Source: Microvirga sp052115485 (GTDB lineage: Bacteria; Pseudomonadota; Alphaproteobacteria; Rhizobiales; Beijerinckiaceae). Taken from it: a DNA stretch of 64,000 nucleotides. Of this stretch, positions 17,920 through 26,607 are shown piece by piece. The first letter of the stretch is position 1; every line of letters starts with the position of its first letter. The notes under the pieces are model-generated. The model was not told the origin of the DNA, ran no database searches, and worked only from the letters and a program-made list of their open reading frames with translations. Position numbers and translations under genes: made by a program. The stretch lies in contig NZ_JBFRGU010000001.1 in NCBI RefSeq assembly GCF_052115485.1, forward strand, positions 310,001 to 374,000. Direction: 5' to 3'.

Positions 17920-18066
17920 TCAGTTTTTCGGTGGGTCTATCTTTACGCCACCGGGACCGACTTCGATCTGGAGCGTGTTCCTGTCCTTCTCATAGGATTG
18001 GTAGGCAAAGAGACCCACCACGACGACGAGCGCGGCTATCACCGCATAAAGAACACCTCGGTCCAT
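17920..18066 (-). CDS. Small single-pass membrane protein (48 aa)
   Basis: Start MDRGVLYAVIAALVVVVGLF is one membrane helix, followed by a short polar tail ending GPGGVKIDPPKN. GAGGAG lies ten bases before the ATG, which supports translation. Similar one-helix proteins with a 'xEVGxGGVxxD' tail occur in alphaproteobacteria, without assigned function. Its stop lies 22 bases from the ilvD relic, so before the duplication it was probably the direct convergent neighbour of ilvD. Confidence 0.72.
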   Translation of the reverse strand: MDRGVLYAVIAALVVVVGLFAYQSYEKDRNTLQIEVGPGGVKIDPPKN

Positions 18067-18245
18067 AGGCACAGTACTCCTCAAGCTTCGGCATTCCTAA
18101 ATGCTCAGCTTGGTGAGAAGGTTCCCAAATCGTTGTGTATGCCATTACGATCCTCTCATCGCCGAATGAGCGAGGCAAAAAAGCGGTTCACTGGCGATGA
18201 TTAAGGACATCTTGCTCACAAGTTGGCATCGAACCTCCCGGGCGC

Positions 18246-19052
18246 TTACCGCACGCTGTTGACAATGTAGTTGTCTAGCTCGTCCACATAGGGAATAGCC
18301 CAGCGATCAAATGAACTCCCGCCGCGGCGGACGGTGTCCGGTGTAATATGCTTGAGGTACCGATCGAAGGAGAGCGCTTCCCATAGGTGGTTGGCGTATT
18401 GCCCGCGAACGTTGCGGACGGTTGGCGCACCGAAGATCAATTCAAGATCTTCGTTCGACCATGTCGGCCAATGGAAGGCGTCAGGCGGCATCACCTTTAT
18501 CTGGGCGGGTATCGATTGCATCAACTGATAAGGTACAAGGACCGAGTGCTCCGCCCAGTATTCATCCTGGCCTTTGCTTCGGAACCACCGATATTCTTCG
18601 TACCAGCGACGCAGAAACTCCGCGCCTCGTTCGGCGAGAATGACGCCGTTGCATAACCCGCGATATCCATTCACCTCCTCCTCGCCAAGCACAGCAGAGT
18701 GGTTGAGCAGGTCGTCGAAATCGCGATGAACGAACACGTCGACATCCAAATAGATGCCACCATGCTGGAGTAGCTTTTCCAATCGCACCACATCCGCGCG
18801 ATGCGCGTAATGAAGGAGAGGATTACCGAAGATCTCCCGAGGTGCTTCGATTTTTTCGCAGCGGATCTTTTGAAGAGTCAGTTCCCACCAGACGCCACTC
18901 GGTTCGTACTCGACGTAAATGCTGGCGTGATCCGGCTTGATGTGGGCGAGTGCGCTGGAAACACAAAGGTAATGGATGAAACTCCACGGCCGTCCCCCAT
19001 AAGTGGGATCCAAGCCGAAGCAGAAATGGAGGTGCCGTGGAATTCGATTCAT
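18246..19052 (-). CDS. GT32-like glycosyltransferase (DXD sugar-binding)
   Basis: 268 residues. The segment HYAHRADVVRLEKLLQHGGI followed by YLDVDV is the DXD sugar-nucleotide-binding signature of glycosyltransferase family 32 (OCH1-like, capsular polysaccharide synthesis proteins). Begins IPRHLHFCFGLDPTYGGRPW, similar to the 'IPKxIHQIW' start of the family. No signal or membrane helix, so cytoplasmic. Isolated between a small membrane-protein gene and tRNA-Phe; GC content appears lower than in the flanking housekeeping genes. Acceptor unknown; a surface glycan is likely. Confidence 0.82.
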   Translation of the reverse strand: MNRIPRHLHFCFGLDPTYGGRPWSFIHYLCVSSALAHIKPDHASIYVEYEPSGVWWELTLQKIRCEKIEAPREIFGNPLLHYAHRADVVRLEKLLQHGGIYLDVDVFVHRDFDDLLNHSAVLGEEEVNGYRGLCNGVILAERGAEFLRRWYEEYRWFRSKGQDEYWAEHSVLVPYQLMQSIPAQIKVMPPDAFHWPTWSNEDLELIFGAPTVRNVRGQYANHLWEALSFDRYLKHITPDTVRRGGSSFDRWAIPYVDELDNYIVNSVR

Positions 19053-19579
19053 AACGCGTGGGAATCGCTCTGCGAAACCCGGACGGGTAGATCAAAAGCA
19101 GGCCCCAGGCCCCGTTGATTCAAATGGGGAGTCGAGAGAGCGGCGCGCTCCCCGCAACGCTCATCCCACGGCCTGCGATGGCAATTCGGTTAGCCGGGTC
19201 AGGCAACGATGCGTTACAAACGCGGGAAGCTGGTTCAGACGAGCAGGGTCATGAAACGGAGGGGGCAAAACGACAGAAGAACGAGCTCGGAAAAACGCCG
19301 GTAACACGACATCTCGGACGGCACGTTATACGCCGCGCTAAGTTCTTGTTTTTAAAGGAAAAATGCGCGGCGCTCAGAGGCGAAAGGCACTAAGTCTTAT
19401 ATATCAACGACTTAGCGCAAAGTGGGATCCAAAACGATTTGCTGTAATCATTAGGTTTTATGCCTTGAGTCCCACCGATTTTTGTCGGTCGCGCGATCTT
19501 CGAAATGAAGCCCTACGAGGGCTCGCCCCGCGAGTCCCGCTTCTGAAAATGATAGCGATATCAATGACTTAGAGGGGGA
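19053..19579. other. Intergenic region beside tRNA-Phe with short repeats
   Basis: About 530 bases with no convincing gene. Two copies of ATATCAA(C/T)GACTTAG stand at 19401-19415 and 19558-19572, the second nine bases from the tRNA 3' end. The first copy also forms a small hairpin with CTAAGTC at 19390-19396. ORFs crossing it lack ribosome-binding sites and resemble nothing I know. Confidence 0.5.
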
Positions 19580-19655
19580 TGGTGCCCAGGGGCGGAATCG
19601 AACCACCGACACTGCGATTTTCAGTCGCATGCTCTACCAACTGAGCTACCTGGGC
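19580..19655 (-). tRNA. tRNA-Phe(GAA)
   Basis: Minus strand: acceptor GCCCAGG with CCTGGGC, D arm TAGCTCAGTTGGTAGAG, anticodon loop CTGAAAA (anticodon GAA), T loop GGTTCGATTCC, discriminator A and encoded CCA (19580-19582). 76 bases in all. Confidence 0.97.
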
Positions 19656-19860
19656 GTCCAACGAAGACCGTGAGGTCATTCACGTCGGTGGGCGGTGTAT
19701 AGTCAGCCCTGCTGCGTCTGTCTAGAGCCTTTTGCGGAAAAGTAGGGCACGGTTTTGGGGTGAAGAAAAACGCGCTCGATCAAGGCTTTTCAGGGGGTCT
19801 CAGGCTTGAAACGGCAATGCTTCGAGGAAACGTGAAGCCATCAAACCAATAGCGGTTCCC

Positions 19861-20061
19861 TCACCTCTCCCGATCATCCTCATCGCGATCCTCGTCGGCT
19901 TCCACAGTGGGGATGGCGTAGCGGCCGGAGAACCAGCGCTGGAGATCCACATCGGCACAGCGCTTTGAACAGAACGGCTTGAATTCCGCCTGAGTGGGTT
20001 TGCCGCAAATCGGGCATTTGCCGAGAGAGGCTTTAGGCGTGTTCTCATTGGCCGGGTCCAT
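19861..20061 (-). CDS. yacG: DNA gyrase inhibitor YacG (zinc-binding)
   Basis: 66 residues with the four-cysteine zinc site CPICGKP and FCSKRCADVDLQRWFSGRY, the YacG signature, and a highly acidic tail (EADEDRDEDD). YacG binds GyrB and inhibits gyrase in E. coli. It follows maf by 23 bases on the same strand, and the order maf-yacG-tRNA-Phe is common in alphaproteobacteria. Confidence 0.93.
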   Translation of the reverse strand: MDPANENTPKASLGKCPICGKPTQAEFKPFCSKRCADVDLQRWFSGRYAIPTVEADEDRDEDDRER

Positions 20062-20084
20062 GGACGAATTCCTCCCCTCGCCGC

Positions 20085-20741
20085 TCAGGCCGCGTTGAGC
20101 CAGGTAAAGCGCACTGGAAAACCCTCGCCATCGAGCAACGACACGGTCTCGTAGAGCGGCAATCCGACGACGTTGGTGTAGGAGCCGACGATCTTGATCA
20201 CGAAGGTGCCCGCGAACCCCTGGATCGCGTAGCCGCCGGCCTTACCGCGCCATTCGCCCGAAGCGAGATACCGCTCCAGCTCCTCGCGGGACAGCCGCTT
20301 GAAGCGGACACGTGTTTCTACAAGGCGCTCGCGGATCGTGTCCTTGGGCGTCACAAGGCAGATCGATGTGTAGACGCGGTGTGCGCGGCCGGAGAGCAGG
20401 CGCAGACACGAGGCGGCCTCATCGACGACCTCGGCCTTCGGCAAGATGCGCCCGCCCGCGAACACGACCGTATCGGCGGACAGGATATAGGCATCCTTGA
20501 GTTCGTCGCGGCTCCTCGCCGTTTTGCGCGCGACCTCGGCCTTCGCGCGGGCAAGGCGTCGAGCCAGATCCTTTGCGGATTCGCGTTTGAGAGGGGTTTC
20601 GTCCGCATCTGCCGGCAGCAGGACATCGGGCTCGATCCCGGCCTGCTGCAATAATGCAAGCCGACGCGGCGAAGCGGAGGCTAGAACGAGCTTAGGCCGC
20701 CAACTTGAGGACGATGTCTCGGAAAGGGCCGTCACATCCAT
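20085..20741 (-). CDS. maf: Maf-like nucleoside-triphosphate pyrophosphatase
   Basis: About 218 residues. LVLASASPRRLALLQQAGI is the Maf signature; ILSADTVVF holds the catalytic Asp, and GYAIQGFAGTFVIKIVGSYT the C-terminal conserved segment. Maf/YhdE/YceF proteins hydrolyse non-canonical or canonical NTPs and affect septation. Start choice is weak: the ATG at 20741 has TGGAG touching it, and the GTG six bases later (20735) is better spaced. Lies between yacG and pssA on the same strand. Confidence 0.9.
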   Translation of the reverse strand: MDVTALSETSSSSWRPKLVLASASPRRLALLQQAGIEPDVLLPADADETPLKRESAKDLARRLARAKAEVARKTARSRDELKDAYILSADTVVFAGGRILPKAEVVDEAASCLRLLSGRAHRVYTSICLVTPKDTIRERLVETRVRFKRLSREELERYLASGEWRGKAGGYAIQGFAGTFVIKIVGSYTNVVGLPLYETVSLLDGEGFPVRFTWLNAA

Positions 20742-20783
20742 CTCCACGCTAGAGCTTGATAGAACAAGCCCATGTTGTGTTCC

Positions 20784-20803
20784 ACCTCCACCGCGGTGGA
20801 GGT
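20784..20803. repeat. Perfect 20-base palindrome between pssA and maf
   Basis: ACCTCCACCGCGGTGGAGGT is an exact palindrome touching the pssA stop codon (20803-20805). No T-run follows on the minus strand, so it is not a canonical terminator. It may be a protein-binding site for maf or a weak 3' hairpin for pssA. Confidence 0.6.
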
Positions 20804-21654
20804 TAAGCCTTGTCATCCGGAGCCGTCGCCGACTGCTGCTCGGGTTCGATCTTCCCGGCCATATGCAATCTGTCGAGCTTACGATAGCGCGTCACGCTCA
20901 CCGGGATCGTCAGGAGGATCGCAACCGCGGAGACAGCCAGCATTTCGAACGGAAAGCTGACCAACAGGCCGAAGGCAGCGACGGACAGCACGAAGATCGG
21001 AAGAACCAACTGCCGTGGAACGTACTTGCCCATGGTTTTACCCGAGTAGACCGGGATGGTGGAGACCATGAGGAAGGCGATGCCGAGCAGATATAGAAGA
21101 ACGACGGGCGCCGCTGCCACCCCTACGACAGGGACGCCGAGGAAGGACAAATAGAGCGGGAGGAGCGAGGTCAGCGCGCCCGCCGGAGCCGGAAGGCCCG
21201 TAAAAAAGTTCTTCTTCCATTCCGGGCGGTTCGGATCGTCCAGCATCACGTTGAAGCGGGCGAGGCGCAGAGCCATGGCAATGGCGAAGACAAGAACGGT
21301 GATCCAGCCGATCGCCTTCAACTCGTGAAGAACGAAGCTGTAGAGGATCAGCGCCGGAGTCACCCCGAAATTAACGAAATCGGCCAGCGAATCGAGTTCC
21401 GCCCCGAAGCGGGTCGTGCCTTTCAACAACCGCGCCACGCGGCCGTCGATGCCGTCGAGAAAGGCCGCGATCACGATGGCGATCACCGCGGGCTCAAACC
21501 GCCCCTCGTAAGCCAGCCGGATCGCCGTCAGGCCGAGGCAGAGCGCGATCAGGGTGATGATGTTTGGCGCGATGACGCGAAACGGCACCGGCTTGAACAG
21601 CCGCTTGCGCGGCTCATGCTCATCGGGCGCGAAGGGGGGAAAGAGATCGCTCAT
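20803..21654 (-). CDS. pssA: CDP-diacylglycerol-serine O-phosphatidyltransferase
   Basis: 283 residues, multi-pass membrane enzyme. It makes phosphatidylserine from CDP-diacylglycerol and serine. The CDP-alcohol phosphotransferase motif DG-x2-AR-x8-G-x3-D-x3-D is complete (DGRVARLLKGTTRFGAELD, then SLAD). About eight membrane helices; length and N-terminal basic segment match the subclass II (Bacillus/rhizobial) enzymes. Start 21654 gives MSDLFPPFAPDEHEP. Psd lies 42 bases upstream on the same strand, so both make phosphatidylethanolamine from one transcript. Confidence 0.94.
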   Translation of the reverse strand: MSDLFPPFAPDEHEPRKRLFKPVPFRVIAPNIITLIALCLGLTAIRLAYEGRFEPAVIAIVIAAFLDGIDGRVARLLKGTTRFGAELDSLADFVNFGVTPALILYSFVLHELKAIGWITVLVFAIAMALRLARFNVMLDDPNRPEWKKNFFTGLPAPAGALTSLLPLYLSFLGVPVVGVAAAPVVLLYLLGIAFLMVSTIPVYSGKTMGKYVPRQLVLPIFVLSVAAFGLLVSFPFEMLAVSAVAILLTIPVSVTRYRKLDRLHMAGKIEPEQQSATAPDDKA

Positions 21655-21696
21655 GACACAAAGAGTAGGAGCGCCGCAGCAAAGCGGCAAGGAGTC

Positions 21697-22398
21697 CTAG
21701 CCGACATGATATTGGCGGGCGGGTTCGGTGGCGTTCAAATCGGCCAGCACGGTCTCGCCTGCGACAGCGGTCTGCCCCAGACCTACGAGAACCTGGGCGT
21801 TCAGCGGCAGATAGATATCGAGACGCGAACCAAAGCGGATGAGGCCGAAGCGCTCTCCGGGGCTCAGCTTGTCTCCCACCTTGACGAACGACACGATACG
21901 GCGGGCAACGAGGCCCGCGATCTGCACGACGCCGATCTTGGTGCCGTTGGTTTCGATGACGAGGGCGTTACGCTCGTTGTCGTCGCTGGCCTTGTCGAGC
22001 TCGGCATTGAGGAAGAGACCGGGCGTGTAGAGGATCTGCGTAATGCGACCTTCGACCGGCGAGCGGTTCACGTGGCAATCGAACACGTTCATGAAAACCG
22101 ATACGCGGGTCATCGGCTCCTGCGGCAACTCGAGCTCCGCAGGGGGCACTGCCGTCATGATCAAGCTCACACGGCCGTCGGCCGGGGACACGACGAGACC
22201 CTGGCGGATAGGCGTCACGCGGGCCGGATCACGGAAGAAATAGCAGATCCAGGTGGTGATGATGGCGCCGATCCAGGCCAGCGGCGACCAGAGCCAGCCA
22301 ACGAAGAAGGTCGCAATCAACCCGATGAGGATGAAAGGATAACCCTCTTTATGGATCGGGACGACGATACGGCGGATCGAATCCAAAATACCGGACAT
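21697..22398 (-). CDS. psd: Phosphatidylserine decarboxylase (short form)
   Basis: 233 residues, the short PSD-A type of alphaproteobacteria. Two N-terminal membrane segments precede VSPADGRVSLI, MNVFDCHVNRSPVEG and the self-cleavage site GLIRFGSRLDIYLP, in which the GS pair yields the pyruvoyl serine. Decarboxylates phosphatidylserine at the inner membrane. Cotranscribed with pssA downstream. Confidence 0.95.
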   Translation of the reverse strand: MSGILDSIRRIVVPIHKEGYPFILIGLIATFFVGWLWSPLAWIGAIITTWICYFFRDPARVTPIRQGLVVSPADGRVSLIMTAVPPAELELPQEPMTRVSVFMNVFDCHVNRSPVEGRITQILYTPGLFLNAELDKASDDNERNALVIETNGTKIGVVQIAGLVARRIVSFVKVGDKLSPGERFGLIRFGSRLDIYLPLNAQVLVGLGQTAVAGETVLADLNATEPARQYHVG

Positions 22399-22450
22399 GC
22401 TTATATCCTTATTGACGTGAGAGGCGGGATGGCAGGGGCCGAGCTTCCCG

Positions 22451-24370
22451 TCAACCCATCACGCTTTCGGGCTCTGCCCGGACGACCTCCGCTTCCTCAG
22501 CGCGCTTGAGGGTCTCTCGCGCCTCGTCGGCCTCGCGCTGGCGGTTCCACATGGCCGCATAGACCCCGCGGGAATCGAGAAGCTGCGAATGGGTTCCGCG
22601 CTCCACGATCCGGCCTTGATCGAGCACGATGATCTCATCCGCGCCGATCACGGTGGACAGGCGATGGGCGATAACAAGCGTCGTGCGCCCACGGCTGACG
22701 CGATCCAGGGCATCCTGAATTTCCTTCTCCGTGAAGGAATCCAGAGCCGAGGTAGCCTCGTCGAGGACGAGGACTGGCGGGCCCTTCAGGATGGTGCGGG
22801 CAATCGCGACACGCTGTTTCTCGCCGCCCGACAGTTTCAGGCCGCGCTCGCCGACGGGGGTGTCATACCCTTCCGGCAGGTGACTGATGAAACGGTCGAT
22901 CTGCGCGAGGCGCGCAGCCTCTCTTACCTCTTCATCGCTCGCATCCCAGCGCCCGTATTGGACGTTATAGCCGATGGTGTCGTTGAACAGCACGGTATCC
23001 TGCGGAACCATGCCGATCACCTTGCGAAGGCTCACCTGCTGCACGTCGGCGATGTTCTGGCCGTCGATGAGGATGCGGCCGTTATCCGGCTCGTAGAAGC
23101 GGAACAGCAGCCGCGAGATGGTGGACTTGCCGGCGCCGGACGGCCCGACGATGGCGACGGTATGCCCGGCGGGGACATCGAACGAGATGCCTTTGAGGAT
23201 CTCGCGTTCGGGGACATAGGAGAAGTGCACGTCTTCGAAACGCACATTCGCCTGACCGATTTCGAGCGCCTTCGCACCGGGCTTATCCTGGATCTCCGGG
23301 TTACGCTCGATGATTTTGAACATGTCGTCGATATCGATGAGCGCCTGTTTGATCTCGCGATAGAGCATGCCCATGAAGTTCAGCGGAATGTAGAGCTGAA
23401 CCAGCATGGCGTTGACGAGAACGAAGCTGCCGATACTCGCATGGCCCGCCACGATATCGCGAACCGCGAGCACCATCACAATCGCCATGCCGATGGAGAA
23501 GATGACCGCCTGACCGGCGTTGAGCACGGCGAGCGAGGTATAGGTCTGGGTCGAGGCTTTCTCGTACCGCTCCATGGAGCGGTCGTAACGCTCCGCTTCG
23601 CGCCTCTCGGCGCCGAAGTATTTCACCGTCTCATAGTTCAAAAGAGAATCCACCGCCTTGGTATTGGCGTCCGTGTCAGATTCATTCATCCGCCTGCGGA
23701 TGGAAATCCGCCACTCGGTGGCTTGGTAGGTGTAGCCGAGATAAACGACGACCATGGTCAGAACGACGGCCGAATAGATCCAATCGAACTCCCAGGCGAG
23801 AATGCCGAGGACGAGCAGGAACTCGACGACGGTCGGAATGAGCGTCAGCACCACGAGGCGCGACAATTCCTCGATTCCCTCGCGCCCGCGCTCCAGAACC
23901 CGGGTCAGACCGCCGGTCTTGCGCTCCAGATGGAAGCGCAGGGACAGGCGATGCATGTGCTCGAAGGTTTGCAGGGCGAGTTTACGCACCGCATGCATGG
24001 CGACCTTCGCGAACAGACCGTCGCGCACCTGCGTCAGCACCGCCATCAGGACGCGGGTCAATCCGTAGATCACCGTCAAAAGGATGGGAGCGCGCCAGAG
24101 CCACGCCCCTTCGGTCACCGCGACCGCCTCCTGCCCGCCATGTCCGGTCACAGCCACAAGCGCGTCCGTCGCCCATTTGAAGGCGAAGGGTGTCACCATG
24201 GTCACGCCCTTGGCGACGAGCAACAACCCGAAGGCCAGGAAGACCCGCCTCTGCAAATCGGCCCGGCCGTGCGGCCAAAGGTAGGGCCAAAGCTTTGTGA
24301 TGGTCGCGACCAAGCCAGGGGGCTTCGGGGCAGGATGGCGCGCCGAAGTAGAGGCTGTGAAGGGGGGCAT
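22451..24370 (-). CDS. Atm1/HMT1-type ABC exporter (fused membrane and ATPase domains)
   Basis: 639 residues. Six membrane helices (about residues 40-340) are followed by an ATPase domain with GPSGAGKST, signature LSGGEKQR, Walker B LVLDEATSALD and H-loop IAHRLST. The segment FKWATDALVAVTG and the tail after the ATPase resemble the mitochondrial Atm1 / bacterial heavy-metal tolerance group, which exports glutathione-derived compounds. Encoded upstream of psd on the same strand with a 52-base gap. Exact cargo unknown. Confidence 0.88.
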   Translation of the reverse strand: MPPFTASTSARHPAPKPPGLVATITKLWPYLWPHGRADLQRRVFLAFGLLLVAKGVTMVTPFAFKWATDALVAVTGHGGQEAVAVTEGAWLWRAPILLTVIYGLTRVLMAVLTQVRDGLFAKVAMHAVRKLALQTFEHMHRLSLRFHLERKTGGLTRVLERGREGIEELSRLVVLTLIPTVVEFLLVLGILAWEFDWIYSAVVLTMVVVYLGYTYQATEWRISIRRRMNESDTDANTKAVDSLLNYETVKYFGAERREAERYDRSMERYEKASTQTYTSLAVLNAGQAVIFSIGMAIVMVLAVRDIVAGHASIGSFVLVNAMLVQLYIPLNFMGMLYREIKQALIDIDDMFKIIERNPEIQDKPGAKALEIGQANVRFEDVHFSYVPEREILKGISFDVPAGHTVAIVGPSGAGKSTISRLLFRFYEPDNGRILIDGQNIADVQQVSLRKVIGMVPQDTVLFNDTIGYNVQYGRWDASDEEVREAARLAQIDRFISHLPEGYDTPVGERGLKLSGGEKQRVAIARTILKGPPVLVLDEATSALDSFTEKEIQDALDRVSRGRTTLVIAHRLSTVIGADEIIVLDQGRIVERGTHSQLLDSRGVYAAMWNRQREADEARETLKRAEEAEVVRAEPESVMG

Positions 24371-24445
24371 ACTTTAGAATCCGGTCAATGAGTTGGACCG
24401 GATATAAGGGATCGCGCGGATGAATTCACCTTTTTAAGGTTGCCC

Positions 24446-25726
24446 TCAGGGCGTCTTATCGGCCTGATTTGAAGGCAGCACGAAAATCTGACCTGGATAG
24501 ATCAGGTCCGGGTTGCGAATTTGGTCCTGGTTCGCATTGTAGATCACCGTGAACCGGTTGCCTTCGCCATAGGTGCGACGGCTGATGCGCCACAGATTGT
24601 CGCCGCGCGAGACGATGGCCGTTGTCACGTCCGGAATGACGACCGTGCCCGGAGGAAGCGCCTTGGTGTCCGTAGCCGCACCTGTGGACGCGCTGTTTGC
24701 TGCCAGGCCCGGGGTCTGCTGAGCGGTCTGGCTCGGCGTCTGCGAACCACCGGGCGTCGCCGGCGAGGCGGGTGCGGGTTCGGTGGCCGCCATTTGCGCG
24801 GGCGGGACTGTAAACGGCACTTCAGCGCGAGATTTAACGGCTCCTGAAACCGGATCGACATCATCGAGACGAACACGGTAATCGCCAGGTTTCATGCCTC
24901 GACCGATTGCGAATGAAACTTTGCCGTCCCCACCCGCACCGCCCGGAGCGATGAACGTATCGTTGAGATAGAGACGAACTGTCGCTCCCGGAGCGGCCTC
25001 TCCAGAGACGAAAAGACGGCCGCTATCCTCGGTTTCGACGGTCGCTATCTTGATCTCCGGGCGTGGCCCGGCAGCTTGAACAGGCGGCTTTTCCGGAGTT
25101 TCCTGTGCCTGCGGTGGCGCTGGGACAGCCGCTTCCTTGTTCTGCTTGTTTTCCGGCGGCTCCGGGTTCGAGAGCAGAACCGTGGGCTTATCCGGCGCGG
25201 TCAGGGCCACCAGGGGGCGCGACCCGCCATTGACGACCACGGTCACGCTTTCGTGAGAGCGCTGACGCGCGCCGTCCGGGGCGATGGATTGCAGGATGAT
25301 CTGATGGGAGCCGTGGGGCAGCGGCGGCGGAACGAGCGCAAACAGCCCAGACGCATCGGCCACGGCACGTGCATGGACCTGCTCGTTACGCAGGAGTTCG
25401 ATGGTCGCTCCCGGCGCGGCGCGGCCGGCGATGACGGTATCACCGTCCGGCTCGACCCGAACGACGTCGAAGGAAGGCAAGATCACAGGTTCGGAAGGCT
25501 TCTCTGCCGCCTTCTGCGGCTCGGCTGGAGTCCTTTCCGGGGTCTTGGTGGCCTGCTGAGGTGCAGCCGGCTGCGGCGCCACCGGCGCCTGCGACTTCAC
25601 GTCCTCTACGACAGGAGGCCTGCCCGTGGGATCCCAGGCCAACATGCCTATCAACACCGCAACGACCAAAATCGCCGCCGCGCCGAGAGCGAAAAAGGTC
25701 CCCCTACCCTGTCCCTGGTTCGCCAT
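24446..25726 (-). CDS. LysM-domain envelope protein with Ig-like repeats
   Basis: 426 residues. One N-terminal membrane anchor (FFALGAAAILVVAVLIGMLA), a Pro/Ala/Glu/Gln-rich linker, two bacterial Ig-like segments (each with the pattern GxAxPGATIELLRN / GEAAPGATVRLYLN), a second proline-rich linker and a C-terminal LysM domain (VSRGDNLWRISRRTYGEG to YPGQIFVLP) that binds peptidoglycan. The start at 25726 removes 18 residues of unlikely N-terminal extension. Found widely in rhizobia, function unknown. Divergent from the LOG-family gene. Confidence 0.87.
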   Translation of the reverse strand: MANQGQGRGTFFALGAAAILVVAVLIGMLAWDPTGRPPVVEDVKSQAPVAPQPAAPQQATKTPERTPAEPQKAAEKPSEPVILPSFDVVRVEPDGDTVIAGRAAPGATIELLRNEQVHARAVADASGLFALVPPPLPHGSHQIILQSIAPDGARQRSHESVTVVVNGGSRPLVALTAPDKPTVLLSNPEPPENKQNKEAAVPAPPQAQETPEKPPVQAAGPRPEIKIATVETEDSGRLFVSGEAAPGATVRLYLNDTFIAPGGAGGDGKVSFAIGRGMKPGDYRVRLDDVDPVSGAVKSRAEVPFTVPPAQMAATEPAPASPATPGGSQTPSQTAQQTPGLAANSASTGAATDTKALPPGTVVIPDVTTAIVSRGDNLWRISRRTYGEGNRFTVIYNANQDQIRNPDLIYPGQIFVLPSNQADKTP

Positions 25727-25856
25727 GAAGCCTTTTCTCAACCGTGGCACTTTCGTCCATTTAAACCGTTTATCTTTCAAAAGGCTACGGCCATAAGGGA
25801 AGATAAAGATGTTTTACGAATCGGAGCAGAAATTTCCGCGCTCCCCGGATTTGTCG

Positions 25857-26456
25857 ATGCCTGCTATCCGTTCCATTTGTGTCTATTGTGGCTCCGGCTT
25901 CGGAGACGACCCGGTTTTTGCTGAAAGCGCCGCCGAACTAGGCCGCGCAATGGCCAAGCAGAATATCAGTCTCGTCTATGGCGGAGGCAATGTGGGCCTC
26001 ATGGGCACGGTCGCCCATTCAGTGCTCGAGCATGGCGGCTACGTCACCGGCATCATCCCGGAGTTCCTGAAATCGCGTGAAAAGCTTTTGGAGAATGTGC
26101 AGGAGACCATCGTGGTTCCCGACATGCATACGCGCAAGCGGCTGATGTTCGAGAAAGCAGACGCTTTTGTGGCGATGCCGGGCGGCATCGGAACGCTGGA
26201 AGAACTCGTCGAGCAGATGACCTGGTCCCAACTCGGCCAGCATACGAAGCCGATCCTTATGCTCAGCATCAACAGCTTCTGGAAGCCGCTCCTCGGCCTC
26301 ATCGCCCACATGCGCGAGCAGGGCTTCATCCGTCCGGGACTGGAGTTGAACTACCTGGTGGCAGAGCAGACCAAAGACGTCATCCCCATGCTCGAAGCCT
26401 CAGCCCGCCGCCTTGGCGTGGTTGCCAACGAAGAGCTGATCGAAGAGCGGTTCTGA
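25857..26456 (+). CDS. LOG-family protein (cytokinin phosphoribohydrolase-like, TIGR00730)
   Basis: 199 residues. Rossmann-like fold starting SICVYCGSG, with VYGGGNVGLMG, RKRLMFEKADAFVAMPGGIG and the catalytic PGGxGTxxE motif (PGGIGTLEEL). Members cleave ribose-5-phosphate from cytokinin nucleotides or AMP. Start 25857 puts the family N-terminus first; an upstream ATG at 25809 adds 16 residues. The gene was formerly called lysine decarboxylase by error in many genomes. Confidence 0.9.
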   Translation: MPAIRSICVYCGSGFGDDPVFAESAAELGRAMAKQNISLVYGGGNVGLMGTVAHSVLEHGGYVTGIIPEFLKSREKLLENVQETIVVPDMHTRKRLMFEKADAFVAMPGGIGTLEELVEQMTWSQLGQHTKPILMLSINSFWKPLLGLIAHMREQGFIRPGLELNYLVAEQTKDVIPMLEASARRLGVVANEELIEERF

Positions 26457-26461
26457 GCGCA

Positions 26462-26600
26462 CCGTCATTCCGGGGCGCCGCAGGCGAGCCCGGAACCCAG
26501 ACCCGCCAGCGTTTCCTGATGAGACGTGACCCTGGTCTCGCCTTCCTGAACCGGTGCGGCTCTGGGTTCCGTGCTCCGTTGCGCGGCCCCGGAATGACGG
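26462..26600. repeat. Long intergenic inverted repeat
   Basis: CCGTCATTCCGGGGC (26462-26476) pairs with GGCCCCGGAATGACGG (26585-26600), and GGAACCCAGA (26492 onward) pairs with TCTGGGTTCC (26561-26570). The structure lies between the convergent LOG and cimA genes and ends eight bases from the cimA stop. Similar 'cgtcattccgggg' palindromes are dispersed in many alphaproteobacterial genomes. It may end transcription from both sides. Confidence 0.75.
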
Positions 26601-26607
26601 GAAGCAT

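Noticed and set aside
19363..19572. 69-residue ORF beside tRNA-Phe as a possible integrase remnant
   Set aside because: No integrase motif (R...H-x-x-R...Y) and no ribosome-binding site; only the short repeats are real.
22589..24391. 600-residue plus-strand ORF antisense to the Atm1-like exporter
   Set aside because: The sense frame has all ABC exporter motifs; the antisense product has none and no ribosome-binding site.
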